From Leptasterias polaris (Eukaryota > Echinodermata > Asteroidea > Forcipulatida > Asteriidae), in the NCBI GenBank assembly GCA_037783415.1, contig JAZGTN010000002.1:992001-1056000 (forward strand): 64,000 bases of DNA, in the 5' to 3' direction. The notes under the pieces were generated by a model, which saw only the letters and a list, made by a program, of their open reading frames with translations, was not told the origin of the DNA and did not search any database. Below are positions 46,289-59,429 of the stretch, piece by piece. The position numbers and the translations under genes were made by a program. Every line of letters begins with the position of its first letter. Positions within the stretch are counted from its first letter, which is position 1.

Positions 46289-49200
46289 CTGAAAATCAGG
46301 AAAACAGAAGAAAACTTTTTAGAAATTATTTATATTGTACAAACAAAAACGGGATCATCAAAGTTTCAGGAAATTATGTTTAAACTTTGACAAGTGAAAG
46401 TCTCGGTAAACAGTAAGAAATGCAATCTGAAACCCCTAAAAAAGAAAATCTTTATTATTATTCATGTAGATGTGAAGTTTTAAAGTTATTATTTATTCAT
46501 CACATATCAAATAGTATTTTGGCTGGTTCAGTTAAAACAATCTTTTCTCTTAATCCAAAATGAGATTGAAAAATTGATGAAATGCCTTATAAGTGCTTGT
46601 AAGTTGGCACGGAAGTGTATCAAGTTTAGCAGATTTGATGATAGCAGCGTGTTGGTCTTCCCCTTCACTTTGAGCTTTAAACTTGCAGAAAGTAGCGGTC
46701 TGAATTGAAAGGATCAATTCTTGTAAAAAAATATAAAAAAATACTTACCAACTGAACTGACATCGGGAGAATTTGTGGGACTCCTGGAGAAAATGGATAT
46801 GACAATGATATTATGTATTGTTTTCAAAGTGTAATTTAAAGGCACTAGACACGTTTGGTAATTGTCGAAGACCAGTATTCCCACTTGGTGTATCCCAACA
46901 TGTGCATAAAATAACGAACCTGTGAAAATTTGGGCTCAATTGGTCATCGAATTTGCAAGAGAATAATGAAAGAAAAAACACCCTTGTTGCATTACTTTGT
47001 GTGCTTTCAGATGCATAATAAAAGGCTTCAGCAAGAAGTCTTTTATTATTTGAGTGAGAAATTACCTCTTTCTCAAAAACTACGTTACTTCAGAGGGAGC
47101 CGTTTCTCACAATGTTTCTCACACAGCTCTCCGTTGCTCGTTACCAAGTAAGTTTTTATGCTAACAATTATTTTGAGTAATTTTCAAAAGTGTCCAGTGC
47201 TTTTAATATCTAAATGGTATACGTGAATTTGGAACACAGGAATTAGTTGTTCAGGAAGTGTTTTCAGTTTAGCTAACATGCTTGGCTTTTGTATCAATTC
47301 AGCTAGTTTCTTGTAGTAAGCCTATATTTTCCGTTATTGCTTGGAAAGGAATAGATTTAGAAATACATTTTTAACGTGTCGAAGTTGAGCTTAGAGTGTT
47401 GAGTACATGTTGTGGTGGGTTTTGTTTTCAAGCTATTTTTGATTTTTGTTGTTGGTGGTTTTATTTGTTGGTTGCATTGTACTTAATGCTATTTTGTCCG
47501 CTCCTCCTTTTCCCTCCTTTCAATGTTCCAGTTGAAGATTCAGAGTTGTCTGTTCACATAAATAAGGATACAATGATGGCCCCAAAGGTACATGACACAT
47601 CACAAATATCTTTAAAATGTGCTCATCATTTGCGAGACCGCATATGTTTGCAAGCAGTTGCACACCATGTTTCCAATTTGATATCTCATCAGGGCCACCA
47701 TGGGATACCTTTAAAAAATAAAATTAAAAAATCAATACTTACGTTGTTACTTTCTTCCGGGGTGTTTGGTTCCTTCTACGCTTCACTAAACACACCACTA
47801 GAAGGACCAGGAGAACAATAACCAAGATGGTTCCGAAAACAATGGCTATGATGTTGACATCTCCAGTTGTCTGGTCACTCTTTGACGAGTTTGCTGATAA
47901 ACTCGTTGTGGTTTCAATTTCCAAGCAGCTTCTATTTCATTTAAAATAAAAACTGCAACATTAGGAAAAACCCGAGTTTGTGAATATACTGATATGCCAG
48001 GATAAGTACAGTAATATTGATTTGTTATGATTTGGTTCAAATGTTTTAATGTCCAAAATTATGTCGTTTTAATGTGAATTGATGCCAATGACATCCTATC
48101 AATAGAGGATAAAGCACGGGAAAAAGTAAAATGGAAGTTTTCTTTGATGTATACGTGTTTAGTAGAAAGCTATCACAACAAGCATACACTGGCATCTAGA
48201 AATTGGTCAAAAATAAATGTGTTGATAACTCATTTGTGCAGTATTTTTCTGTATCAAGTACTCGTATAAATACTTGGTATTTTGGCTGTTGGACTCGGTA
48301 TCCAGCTGACACTTGTACTCGTCGTGCTCGATGGCCGAAGTTCTCGTACTCGGAGATTTTAGTACTTTGTACTCCGGGCTGATGGACTCGGTTCTCAGCT
48401 GACACGTGCACTCGTACTCGATGCCCCAAGTACTCGTATACTCGAGTACTACTCGGCAGTAATCTACTAAAAGGGACTTGATAACAACACTGCCCCAAAG
48501 TACAACAGAACATCATGCTTTTGTTTTTCTTGTTATCCTCAGGAGTGTTCAAATTGGAAACATGTACGATGGTTCAAAACGAACACAGATTCCTGAGTCC
48601 TACATTCAAATACCTACACAAAAAATGAAAACTATTTGTTCTGAGGTACACTTTAAACCCTCCTGAGACAAAATTAACCCGCATCCAGGATCCTATCTGG
48701 TCAATATGACCCGAAATCTGTGTCAAAATTACACAGATGTGGGATCAAACTGACGCAAGATTCAAGTTCAAGCTCAATCGTTTAACCAGGTTGCGGGTCA
48801 GCCTAACCCAGACATGGGTAAGGCTTAACCCAGACACGGGTCAGGCCTTACCCATGCATGTGACATGGAATTCGGGTCAAAACTGACCTGGGAGTTTTTA
48901 GAGTGTAACTTGTGGTGAATCGTTGATACCCTGAGAACGTCTACAGAAAACAACTATACTTTCTTGAACACACATTCTTTCGCTAGAACAATTCTCGTTC
49001 AAAACCATATAGTTATAGAGGGGAAAGCATTTGGACTAGATCAGTTTTCCAATGGAGCTTCAAAAAAGCGAATTTGCTGTTTATCTAACATCAAAATACA
49101 TACCCTCTGATTTGAGACGCCTGTGCGTCAGATACTGGCCATATGCCATTTTCTTTACACACGCACAGAGGTTGTACAGACATAGAGGACGAATTGGAGT

Positions 49201-50853
49201 AAATGCATGAACCTCTACCGTCTTCATACTGACACACGATGGCATCGCGATAACCGCAAACATAAACTTGGTCATCTTCAATACATACGGAATGTTCTGC
49301 AATAAACAAAAAAACGATAGGAAAGACTTTTCATTCGACCAGCGCAAAAAAATAATAATTACCATAAAAGAGGTAAATATGAAAATTATTTAACCCTTTT
49401 GTTCTGAGGGGCGTTCACTGTCTTGACTAACTACCATCCATCTTGCATGTGTTTAAATGGAGATGTATCGACACTTCACACCTATATGTGGCGCGTCGTG
49501 GCCAAGTAGTTAAGAGCACCAGACTCAATCTGTGATGTTTCTGATCAGCAGAGTGTGGGTTCGAGTCCCAGATATGACAATTGTATCCTTGAGCAAGATA
49601 CTTTACCACAATTAATTTGTCCTTCGGATGGTTCATTAAGCCGTAGTCCCGTGTATTATAAATGGTAGTGCACGTAAAAGAACCCAAAACACTTATCAAG
49701 GAAGAGTAGGGGTTAATTAATCTCGGTGTTTCTGGTTCACATAGTAATCACCCTTGTTTACGACCCGTTCACTTCTAAGGCATCCTTCATTTTATTACCA
49801 GAAATATATAATAATAATAATAAGATTAAATTTAAAAACTGTCGCTCTTGCGTGATTATTAGTTCTGAAAATCCATTCGGTTTGACAGGATTTTAGAAAA
49901 TAATGTAATAATTTAAATGTCATTATCATTTTACCCTTACAACCCGAATTCATCATTTTGTTTTAGTCTGTTTTTAACTTTGTCCTTGCGCTAACAGATT
50001 GGAGGCTGCTTCGATGCCTTTTCACCAAATTTATATGAACGGTTTATGTTTATTTAGAGATAACTTCAGAGAGAACAAATATAAACAAACCTGTGTCGAG
50101 ACATTGGTTAGAACTACTTCCACAGCAAATATAGCGTACATCTTCCTCAGGCATGCAACTATCCCTGTCAATCAAAACACAACTGTCAACTTAAACAACT
50201 AGACAAATTAGTCATGACATGATTGTTAATTGACACTCGAAAATCCCCCCCCCCCCCTTCTCTGATCCCAACTAAGTCTCAAATCACAAAAATCCTATTA
50301 ATATTTTTCTACTCAGGTCAACCAGCTACGTTCAGTAAAAAAATGTGTGTACTTATTCACAGAATTTAGAGATTTGGGACATAACAAGAAAACCTGCACG
50401 TCTCTATAATAAAGTGTCGTGTAAAATAGAAACATTTAATTTGTCCACTGTTCCCACCGTTATATCGTCTAATTGATTGCGCTAGAAGGAGTTTAGCCAT
50501 AAAGGATTTTATTTGTTTTACAAACAACAATTTATTTGATTTTCAAATGTTTTAAAAATTAGTTTAGAAAGTTGACTCCCCTTCTTGGCTGTTCCCATTA
50601 CTTATGTTGCTGGTCGTTTAGTAAAATACAATTGTTTCTGTAACCTTCGCCGATATCACCAATAGGATAAGAATAAACGAGATGATTACCCTCCGTGCGC
50701 ACAAAAGTGCATCGTTATTTTTGGCATCACGTACTCTCCTTGCAACTCATTTGGGAGGTTACGAGCTGACGCAGAGTACCAGCTTGTCCATGGTCCCCCA
50801 GTCAAGACGGCAAACAGAACGACGCACATTATTTGGGGCATCGGTGTCCTCAT
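45459..50853 (-). CDS. receptor gene D: six-exon membrane protein, short stalk
   Basis: Exons: 50853-50690, 50164-50091, 49296-49104, 47931-47743, 46783-46749, 46288-45459. Phases 2, 1, 2, 2, 1; open frame of 494 codons plus stop. Same plan as gene C, but the stalk has only the last repeat-like unit (SSKSDQTTGD), 81 residues shorter. The tail keeps KYYEL, EYYEI, IYDEV, NYDEV, KYFKL, YMPL, YEPL, YDHL and YAKL; the fourth repeat has Cys for Tyr (KCFEL). A MITE is inserted in intron 4 only in this copy. Confidence 0.84.
46749..46783 (-). CDS. receptor gene D, exon 5: linker
   Basis: 35 bases, CTCCAG to GTAAGT, encoding SPTNSPDVSSV. Phase 2 in, 1 out. Confidence 0.75.
46845..47206. mobile_element. 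MITE inserted in intron 4 of gene D only
   Basis: Termini AAAGGCACTAGACAC and GTGTCCAGTGCTTTT, inverted, followed inward by TTTGGTAATT and its complement. Genes C and E have uninterrupted sequence here (GTGTAAATAACTATTAAATT), so this is an insertion with empty sites in the paralogues. Contains AACCTGTGAAAATTTGGGCT and TTTCTCAAAAACTACGTTAC. Confidence 0.88.
47743..47931 (-). CDS. receptor gene D, exon 4: short stalk and transmembrane helix
   Basis: 189 bases against 432 in gene C. Reads SCLEIETTTSLS directly into ANSSKSDQTTGD, as though the repeat array had been removed by recombination. Helix IIAIVFGTILVIVLLVLLVV, then KRRR. Confidence 0.86.
48240..48455. repeat. TACTCG-rich block in intron 3 of gene D
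   Basis: Near-identical copy of 30290-30505. Confidence 0.75.
48646..48907. mobile_element. MITE with TACACT ends in intron 3 of gene D
   Basis: Same element as 30700-30932, with one extra tandem block around 48810-48840 (AACCCAGACATGGGTAAGGC). Confidence 0.75.
49104..49296 (-). CDS. receptor gene D, exon 3: EGF-like module
   Basis: 193 bases. CGYRDAIVCQYEDGRGSC is identical to gene C at protein level; only three residues differ over the exon (SVQ, CKE, GIW), with about as many silent changes. The module is far better conserved than the tail. Confidence 0.83.
49488..49750 (+). mobile_element. tRNA-derived SINE in intron 2 of gene D
   Basis: Copy of the SINE at 31521-31780 carried by the segmental duplication. 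Confidence 0.82.
50091..50164 (-). CDS. receptor gene D, exon 2: short Cys-rich module
   Basis: 74 bases. DSCMPEEDVRYICCGSSSNQ and CLDT, with three residue differences from gene C. Phase 2 in, 1 out. Confidence 0.78.
50690..50853 (-). CDS. receptor gene D, exon 1: signal peptide
   Basis: ATG at 50853. MRTPMPQIMCVVLFAVLTGG, then SASA as the likely cleavage site, LPNELQGEY and FCAHG at the phase-2 donor. Confidence 0.82.
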
Positions 50854-51408
50854 GATATCAGTTGCTTCCAGTTTTGTTTACTTAATTATCAAGATCAGGT
50901 CGTCCAGATTCAAGTTTGGTTTCGTCAATTGCCATAGATGGACTGCAGGTAAGTTGCTAGCTTCCTTATTGTGGTCTCAGTGTCGTTTTCACACCATACG
51001 GTATACAATGTACTGTGCAGAAAAGAGCATCACATGTTTGATGATAGCTGGCTGCGATCGAAACTTGCATCAAGAAGTGGATGGAGAGCATTCTGCATAC
51101 TACTCGACACGATCAAACAAACGGCGAAGAATCTCCATGTTAATGGCACACTTTATACACGACGTAATGGTCGATCTCTCATAGCCCTCGTTACTCAGGC
51201 AAAGTCTGGGACGCCAAGGCTGGGCCAGTTTATTTGCAAAAGCCTATACATTAGTTCACGTAAAGTTTCATTTAATATTCAACTCTTTCTTCTTTGGCCA
51301 GTTTCCAGTAAGCACCAGATGCCGCTGTAACTTCACATCAGCAAAACTTATGACTGAACATAAAAAGTGTCTTTCCGTGTTCTACACTTGTAGGCGAATT
51401 CACAAAGT

Positions 51409-52937
51409 GTTTGGTAACGAGGTAACGGCACAAGACAACTGGGGTCAAAGAACAAACAAAATAAAGTGCGTGCTTGACAAGTGGTCAAAACGTCACTTGA
51501 CTTATAATATGGGCAAAACCGTTATTGTTAACACTTTCATTGGTGCTAGTATAAACTATTTAGGCAGCGTTCTGGCCTATCCGGTGGAATTTGTAAAGAA
51601 AATTAACAATAGCATCTGGAATTTCGTTTGGGATGGCCCGAATGACAAGATAAAAAGAAATACTGTTATCGGTCCCAAAGCGCAAGGAGGAACAGGTCTT
51701 CTAGACGTTCAGTGCAAGCTAACTAGCTTAAAATTAAACTGGTTAACTCGTTACCCCCTTACGGAAGGCAGTGGAAAATTTTCTTTGACCATTGGATAAA
51801 TAAAGCTAGTGGTAATAATAATCTAGGTTGGTATATTTTCGCTAATACTAATAGTAGCCTAAGATCCAAACTACTCCTTTCTACGAGGAAGTAATTGCTG
51901 CCTTTGAGAAAGCTGGTGGCAGTCTTACGTGTACCTTTTCCAGTCTTTTAGAGACACAGAATGTTCCTATTTTCAACAACTGCATTGCTACTACGTACTA
52001 GGGATAACACTCTTTTAAACAGTCCTGTTCTTAAATCTGCTGGTATGACCATAGTCAAAAATGTGACCAGACAAGGTAGACTGATTTCTTTCAAAACAGT
52101 TGCTCAAAAATGTTCCCTTCAAAGAATCAATGCAGGTAGAATCATGGGCAGGTTGAAAGATCATTTAGATTTCACCCTAGTTAAAGAACAACAGAGACAT
52201 GGCCCTGCTAATGATATCTGTAACTGGCTTGTTTTCCCCGACTATGATGACAACAGTGAGCTCGAAATCAAGAACACCAATACCAAATCCAATTACTCCA
52301 GATTAATTTTCAAGAAATTCATTCCGCCAAAAAGTCAGAATGTTTGGAAAAAGGTCTTCTGTTACGCTCAAGATTTAAACTGGTCCCTGATATATGGACA
52401 AATGGGTTTACAAACAACCTGCTTGATCCTGAAGATCAACAGTTTTGGTATAGAATAAAACATAGGATTCTTCCCACTGGAGATTTTTGGTACAAAATCG
52501 GAAGAGTTGTTGATGTTAAATGTCCTTTATGTGAAACGGAGTCAGAATCCCATCAGCATTTCTTCATTTATTGTATAAGCACTCTAAGCGCTTGGATTTT
52601 TATCGAGTATCTTGTTAGGAAATACACAAACAACAAACACTTTTGTCTTAGCGACTCAAACAGAATTCTGGGCTATGAACTACAACCAGTCCAAGGCGTT
52701 CTTGTAGTTAAAATGCTCCGCCAAATCTGGAACATCCGTTGCAAACGGGTCTTTGATAATTATAAGAAACCATCCGACATTGATATCATTAATTTTTTTC
52801 AGTTCAAACTCAATCTTAAACGGTTTTTGACTCTAGAGAAGGGCAGAATGAATTGTGAAAAGTTTAAATCTGTATATGCTCGTAATAACTCTCTGTGCTC
52901 CATCAATGAGAAAAACCAATTGGAATTCAGTTATTAA
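51409..52937 (+). pseudogene. LINE ORF2 C-terminal fragment
   Basis: Frame pieces 51409-51799, 51961-52458 and 52344-52937, ending with CPLCETESESHQHFFIYC. This copy has His-Phe-Phe where the 41-kb copy has Pro-Phe-Phe. It has an extra one-base deletion near 51770 (frame lost at TEGSGK). Not functional. Confidence 0.85.
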
Positions 52938-53156
52938 CCCCCTTTTAAATCATCATTCTGTAAGTGAGCTGTATGTGTTTATTTTAAAGTAAACTTCTTT
53001 TGTACAAACTGTATATATCCATTGTTATCATGTATCTCCCCTATAGATTAATTCTTTGGTAGTTTATTGTAATTGTATTTGTTGTTTATTGAATTGTTGC
53101 AGAATGTCTATTTTGAAGTGCTGTATTTTTCAGAGGGTGAAATAAACGGAGTAGTA
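51409..53156 (+). mobile_element. LINE 3' half left by deletion
   Basis: Homologous to 39916-41658. The 5' part of the LINE and its upstream DNA were deleted, joining the flank of gene D (CACAAAGT) to GTTTGGTAACGAGG inside ORF2. Confidence 0.9.
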
Positions 53157-53180
53157 TAACTTCACATCAAGAAAAAAAAT

Positions 53181-53229
53181 TGTAGAGCGCCGGCACGTTA
53201 ATCCGGAGGTCGTTGGTTCAAATTCTGCC
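53181..53229 (+). other. tRNA-like remnant, duplicate copy
   Basis: Same as 41684-41732 with one substitution (ATCCGGAGG). Confidence 0.5.
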
Positions 53230-53344
53230 CTAGTCAATTTTTCTTTGTTCAACCCAAAATAATTTAAAATTGACCCAGTCAGTTTCCCTTGTGGTTTATT
53301 ATTTGATATTTAAAATAATATTAAAAAATCCTACGTATAGATAC

Positions 53345-53517
53345 CTCGAATTGCAGAAACGTGATCTCAATTTGTCCTTTACGTAGTCTCCCTGCAACTC
53401 AATTGGAAGCAGCTCTGCCTGTGATGAATTGATTTTCCAAGTTCCATCACCCAAGAAGACAAATACGATCATAGCCACACGGAACATTGTCGGCTTTACA
53501 GACCTCTTCTGGTCCAT
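53345..53517 (-). CDS. orphan signal-peptide exon, distal first exon for gene D?
   Basis: ATG at 53517 (or 53487). Open frame, hydrophobic core, LPIELQGDY, FCNS and phase-2 GTATCT donor all preserved from the copy at 41847-42019; GDETW reads GDGTW. Because the LINE is partly deleted here, it lies only about 2.5 kb upstream of gene D exon 1. Confidence 0.65.
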
Positions 53518-54703
53518 AGAATTTGGTGTTTGGCGTAGTCTTTGCAAATGCTTTTTGGCCAGTTTGTGTTTTGCAGTAGTGATGCCACACTGACTTCAAC
53601 GAAACGTTCAGTACTTCCAATCAATTAAACTGATGATCTGACAATTTGGTCCGCAGAGAAAATGCGAAAGTGTAAAACAAAACCAGTCCTGTATGTTCAT
53701 CGGTCTTATAAGTTTACTTCATTCAATCATGGCGGCACGGTTCGATACCAACAGTGATCAAATGAAATAATTAGTACACTCGCCAAGCACAGTGAATGTG
53801 TTGCAAAAATATTGCTTTGTTAAAAATGCATGAGTAATATTACATTAGCACAGTTCACCAAACCTCATACACAATGACCTATTGATTGATGTGGGAAACG
53901 ATTGGAACCGATCGTAAACAGTCACTGGGATGTTCAGGCTTTGGCTTACGGCATTGACTCCAAGCCATTCTAGAGCCATACACTATCGGCTCCGGGATTT
54001 AAAGCTACCGACGGATCCGTAGCCGCAGAGCTGTGGCCCAACCGAAGCTTGGAAAACACTAAGGGATTATGTCGAGAACAATGAAGTTTGAAACTTTCAA
54101 TAAAGCAGTATTGATGCAACCCTCTGACGTCATCATCACAATAGCTCGTTCGTAACTCGTAAGGGGAAAACACATTGAATCATTTAAAATTGTGTCGCAA
54201 AACTTTTCGCAAACATTCTGAAACTTGATATATAGGCCTACCGAATTTTCAGCACTGGAACTAAAAGAGAGATTATCGACTGAATGTCAGACAGTTTGAA
54301 TAAACGAGTTTGAGCTCATTCACAAATAGAGCATTTAAGAATTATGTGTTTGTCTGGTTTTTTTTCGTTTTTTTTTTTTTTTTTTTTTGGGGGGGGGGAT
54401 TTTCTTGAGACGACACACATCGGTGGGGTGAGAAGTTATGAAGTATAAAGTTAAGAAAATGTATAGTAGGCCTAGTTTATATGGTTATGAGTTCCCTTAG
54501 TATTATGTACAATCGACTCTCGTTTAAACGAGATCGCTGGGACTGGCCAAATCACCTCTTCATAACTGGACAATTGTTATAAGAAGACAGCAAAACAAAG
54601 AAACACAAAGTAGAAAATGTGATTTAGCACTCTTGCTCTTTATAAGCAGAACTTGTTTTATAACTGTTCTTTATTTAGCGAGGGTTGACTGTATACCTGT
54701 GAC
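53518..54703. other. duplicated flank, no gene
   Basis: Copy of 42020-43220 with small indels, such as a longer T run near 54360-54386. Confidence 0.5.
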
Positions 54704-54945
54704 CAGGCCTGTAACCGGGGGGGGGGGGGGGGGGGGGGGGGACAAAAAAGTCCGCCCCCCAAAAAAAAAAAAAAAAAAAAAAAAGCCAAATCAAACAATC
54801 TATATAAATCCGCCCCCCCCCCCTCAAAAAAAAATCAAGCCCCCCCCAACCCTAAAAGTCCGCCCCCCCCCCCAAAAAAAAGAGAGAAAAGTCCGCATCG
54901 TAACTTTATTCGCCCCCCAAAAAATAATTCCTGGTTACGGGCCTG
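54704..54945. mobile_element. hAT-like MITE, duplicate copy
   Basis: Same element as 43221-43449, with CCTGTGAC at 54696-54703 and 54946-54953. About 13 bases longer, mostly because its leading G run is longer. Confidence 0.87.
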
Positions 54946-55962
54946 CCTGTGACCCACGTGAGTGCCCCGTTCACCAAACCCTGTGTAAACTGCACACTAT
55001 GGTAATGATGTGGCACGTCGTGGGAACAGGTACACCAAGTTCCTCCTTCATTTCACATAAAACAACCTTAGCACTGTTTAGGCAACAAAAGGTGTCCATA
55101 CAACATCATTCAACCATGACCACTGTTAATCAAAATATATAATTTCAATTTGTTTTTTCTAATATTTATTGTCCATTGTACTCCGATGGAAACTAACTTA
55201 ATGTATAAACACATGTTTACATGAACTTTTTTATAATATTAAAACCAATGCAATATCATTATGCAATATCATTAAATCATTAGAAATGGTTCTTAAAAAC
55301 TATGGACACGGTTTTTAATAATAATGTTTAAAGTGTTTTGATACTGCCCGGCATAAAGTAATTCAGATACACGTAGACGCACGTTCCTTAACTAAAAGAA
55401 ATCGCAAAATTACGATTATATAAAAATCAATATTAAAAACCTGCTTATTTATACGGCTACCTTTCGGGCAAACCAATCGTAATTTCTGTGTATAATTAAT
55501 AATGGATAATTCTTTGGACAACGTTTAAACAGTTAGGTTAATTTAAGTGGTTTTAATGCGTGGGTGTTGTTTGTTTGTTTTTTCATAAAAAGTGAACGAT
55601 GAGTTTTTATATGGAAAGTCCTAATCTCCCAAAAACCTTTTTCAAACACAAAGTATTATATTAAAATCTCATTGGCCTATCTTTCCAAAGTGGTGTTAAA
55701 ACTTGATATAATTTTTAAATATAAATGTTTTTCACACTGAAAGAAAAAGAAGAAAACGATCGGGCATGCCATGGTTATAGTTATTTTACAAAGTGCAAGT
55801 GGTTTGTAATCAGGACGCGAAATTATCTCAAGTTAATCAGCAGACACGGGCTACTTAAAGAATTTGGATGTTACAAATGAATTACCCAAGTTCTGAGTTG
55901 CATACGCGAAATATTATATACATTTTCCGTTCTGAAACAGCATCTCTTTTCTTAAAGAGAAG

Positions 55963-56336
55963 GTACATGTATACGTTTGGAAGTCACTCTTAAAATTAAT
56001 GACAATAAAAACCTTTTGGTGAGAAGCCTAAAGCCGCTTTCGATAGTAAAAGTATAAAGCATTTTGAGAAACATTTCACTTCGAAGTTCTGTGGTTATGT
56101 ACAAAATATATCAGTTTTTAAGCCCCCAAACTTTAATCTGAAAATAGTTTCTGTCAGAAACGCTTCTCGGATATGCGTGGACATATTCGCTCCGGATTTT
56201 CGGCGATATCTCAAAAACGCGACCACCTTTTGAAATGACATTTTCACAAGTTAGTTTGATTGTATATATCAACACTTATATAGGATTACAACAATCTAAC
56301 GCTTCAAAACACCAAAGGATACTTCGTCTTTAAAGT
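55963..56336. mobile_element. dispersed TTTGGTAAT-family repeat, duplicate
   Basis: Copy of 44545-44920 carried by the segmental duplication. Confidence 0.75.
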
Positions 56337-56660
56337 AAAAGTATTTGAAAATGTTCAGTCCTCAGCGAAAAAAACTAAACAATTGTTTAAAGACCTCATT
56401 AGCCTACCATAATTGATTCTTTGTATACATGAAGTAGTTCGAGGGAATACCTATAATAATTTCATTCACAAACTAAGTTCAAATAAAAATATCGTATTGT
56501 GAACGAAAAGTAAAAACAACCTTTTTAAAACTACGTGTACACAATGAATCAACTTTGAACTTAATTCGGCATCATCTAAAAACTCTACGAAACATGAAGA
56601 TAATTTGTATAATGCATTTATTTAATAAAAGCTTTAATATAATATATTTATAGGAGTTAT

Positions 56661-59118
56661 TTATACGCAGATTCGAATGAAACAAAGGAACATGTTATTT
56701 TTGGATTTAATGTCACAGCCTTGAAAACTGTTTTTTATTTTTCGTAAATAAAATTGTGCCGGATGCCGAAAACTGTTAATGGCTATCCTGCCGCACATAT
56801 ATAGGCCGTACCAATAATATACCAATAATATACACATAAAACCTTATTCGGGGCACACCTCGCCCGAACCTTTTATTAGGGCACACACTGCGCCTAAAAC
56901 CATTTGCACACAGGGGCAAATAAAGGGGGTACACCAGACCCAAAACATGTCAGCATTAAGTCTGACTAATGTTTGCACACGGGGGCAAACCAAATGGGTA
57001 CCTCTGACCCGAACCATGTCAGTATTAACTGACGCACACGGGGGCAACAAATATGGGCACACGTGACCCGAACCTGCGGTCACGGCCCAATTAAATTTAA
57101 GAACAATAATAGTATTAATAATAATCACACCTGTAAATTATAGAATGATTTTAACCAATCAAGTAAGCTGTGAGTTTCCACCTTGGCACACACGGTCGGA
57201 AATAGCCCCTGTGGTACATCAGAGCGCTATCACAACTTCTTGTAACAATGCATGTCACTAATTTATAAGTTTACTGATAACTTGATTAAGCAAAAGTTTT
57301 GCTGAAAAGTAAAACATTGAATTTAATTTTAACCAGACTCTGTATTTTCGGTGTCAATCCCGAGAAAAAACGCCACACGCGTCATTGCAAGAAGCCACAC
57401 AAGCAATTTGTATAACGGGTGGGAAGTGGTGGGATTTGAAAATTGTTTATAATTGCTGCAAATTATTTCCATGCGTTCACAGACAAGACTATGACGAAAG
57501 TGATTTATCCCCCAACTTTCCCGCTTGCTCAAGCGTCCCCAGCAACGCAAGAATTGGAGCCATTGGTTGATTTTCCCTGCACCGCATATTATTGGCTCAT
57601 TGTCAAAACTGTTTATATAACATAATTTGTAACACATTCACAATTATATTCTTTACCAATACATACACAGTAATATGTTTTCTGCCCGCGAAATTGTTGT
57701 GACCTAGATTTGTAAGAATTTACACAGTGCGCCCGCACGCACGTGAACCTTCAAGCCCACCTACATGTAGGCCTACATGTATGTTGTCAATGTTTGTCCA
57801 TAATAAAACACGTACAAATGCGTGCCGCTGTGACATGAATACTGCCCTTCCCTGTGTATAAAGCATTCTATCGTTTAGGCGATAAAATGAATTATACGCA
57901 GATTCGAATGAAACAAAGGAACATGTTATTTTTGGATTTAATGTCACAGCCTTGAAAACTGTTTTTTATTTTTCGTAAATAAAATTGTGCCGGATGCCGA
58001 AAACTGTTAATGGCTATCCTGCCGCACATATATAGGCCGTACCAATATACCAATAATATACACATAAAACCTTATTCGGGGCACACCTCGCCCGAACCTT
58101 TTATTAGGGCACACACTGCGCCTAAAACCATTTGCACACAGGGGCAAATAAAGGGGGTACACCAGACCCAAAACATGTCAGCATTAAGTCTGACTAATGT
58201 TTGCACACGGGGGCAAACCAAATGGGTACCTCTGACCCGAACCATGTCAGTATTAACTGACGCACACGGGGGCAACAAATATGGGCACACGTGACCCGAA
58301 CCTGCGGTCACGGCCCAATTAAATTTAAGAACAATAATAGTATTAATAATAATCACACCTGTAAATTATAGAATGATTTTAACCAATCAAGTAAGCTGTG
58401 AGTTTCCACCTTGGCACATACGGTCGGAAATAGCCCCTGTGGTACATCAGAGCGCTATCACAACTTCTTGTAACAATGCATGTCACTAATTTATAAGTTT
58501 ACTGATAACTTGATTAAGCAAAAGTTTTGCTGAAAAGTAAAACATTGAATTTAATTTTAACCAGACTCTGTATTTTCGGTGTCAATCCCGAGAAAAAACG
58601 CCACACGCGTCATTGCAAGAAGCCACACAAGCAATTTGTATAACGGGTGGGAAGTGGTGGGATTTGAAAATTGTTTATAATTGCTGCAAATTATTTCCAT
58701 GCGTTCACAGACAAGACTATGACGAAAGTGATTTATCCCCCAACTTTCCCGCTTGCTCAAGCGTCCCCAGCAACGCAAGAATTGGAGCCATTGGTTGATT
58801 TTCCCTGCACCGCATATTATTGGCTCATTGTCAAAACTGTTTATATAACATAATTTGTAACACATTCATAATTATATTCTTTACCAATACATATACAGTA
58901 ATATGTTTTCTGCCCGCGAAATTGTTGTGACCTAGATTTGTAAGAATTTACACAGTGCGCCCGCGCACGCACGTGAACCTTCAAGCCCACCTACATGTAC
59001 ATGTATGTTGTCAATGTTTGTCCATAATAAAACACGTGCAAATGCGTGCCGCTGTGACATGAATACTGCCCTTCCCTGTGTATAAAGCATTCTATCGTTT
59101 AGGCGATAAAATGAATTA
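56661..59118. repeat. near-identical 1.23-kb tandem duplication
   Basis: Copies 56661-57892 and 57893-59118 differ by a three-base gap (CCAATAATATACC against CCAATATACC) and a few substitutions. Each holds about three degenerate 60-base units with GCACACGGGGGCAAACCAAA and TGACCCGAACCATGTCA. The open frames inside are repeat by-products. Confidence 0.93.
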
Positions 59119-59397
59119 TCGTCTATGTTTACTGCACCGAGGCATTCAGGTAAATAGGTTGGTGGTTTTTTGCCCCCGACCTTTCACCTCTTTGGACCCC
59201 GGTTTGAATAGGATGGGTTCTCCCAGTTGGGAAGTTTTCCTCCCACATCAAAAACCGACATTTCTTCAACATCTTCTCTTCACAGGTATCTTCGGGCCAA
59301 CACGAGTTGCACAGTATACAAACTACACTTTATGAAAATTAACATAAATTTCGCGCTTTCGAAATCTTATTCCACAGGGGGCCGGGAACCCTTGACA

Positions 59398-59429
<32 letters not shown>

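Noticed and set aside
54633..55142. Open frame rich in Gly, Lys and Pro (also 43192-43407)
   Set aside because: Runs through the homopolymer MITE; translation of G, C and A runs, not a gene.
56844..57128. Cys-containing minus-strand frame repeated at 58072-58356
   Set aside because: Product of the 60-base repeat within the tandem duplication; identical because the DNA was just copied, no splice or start context.
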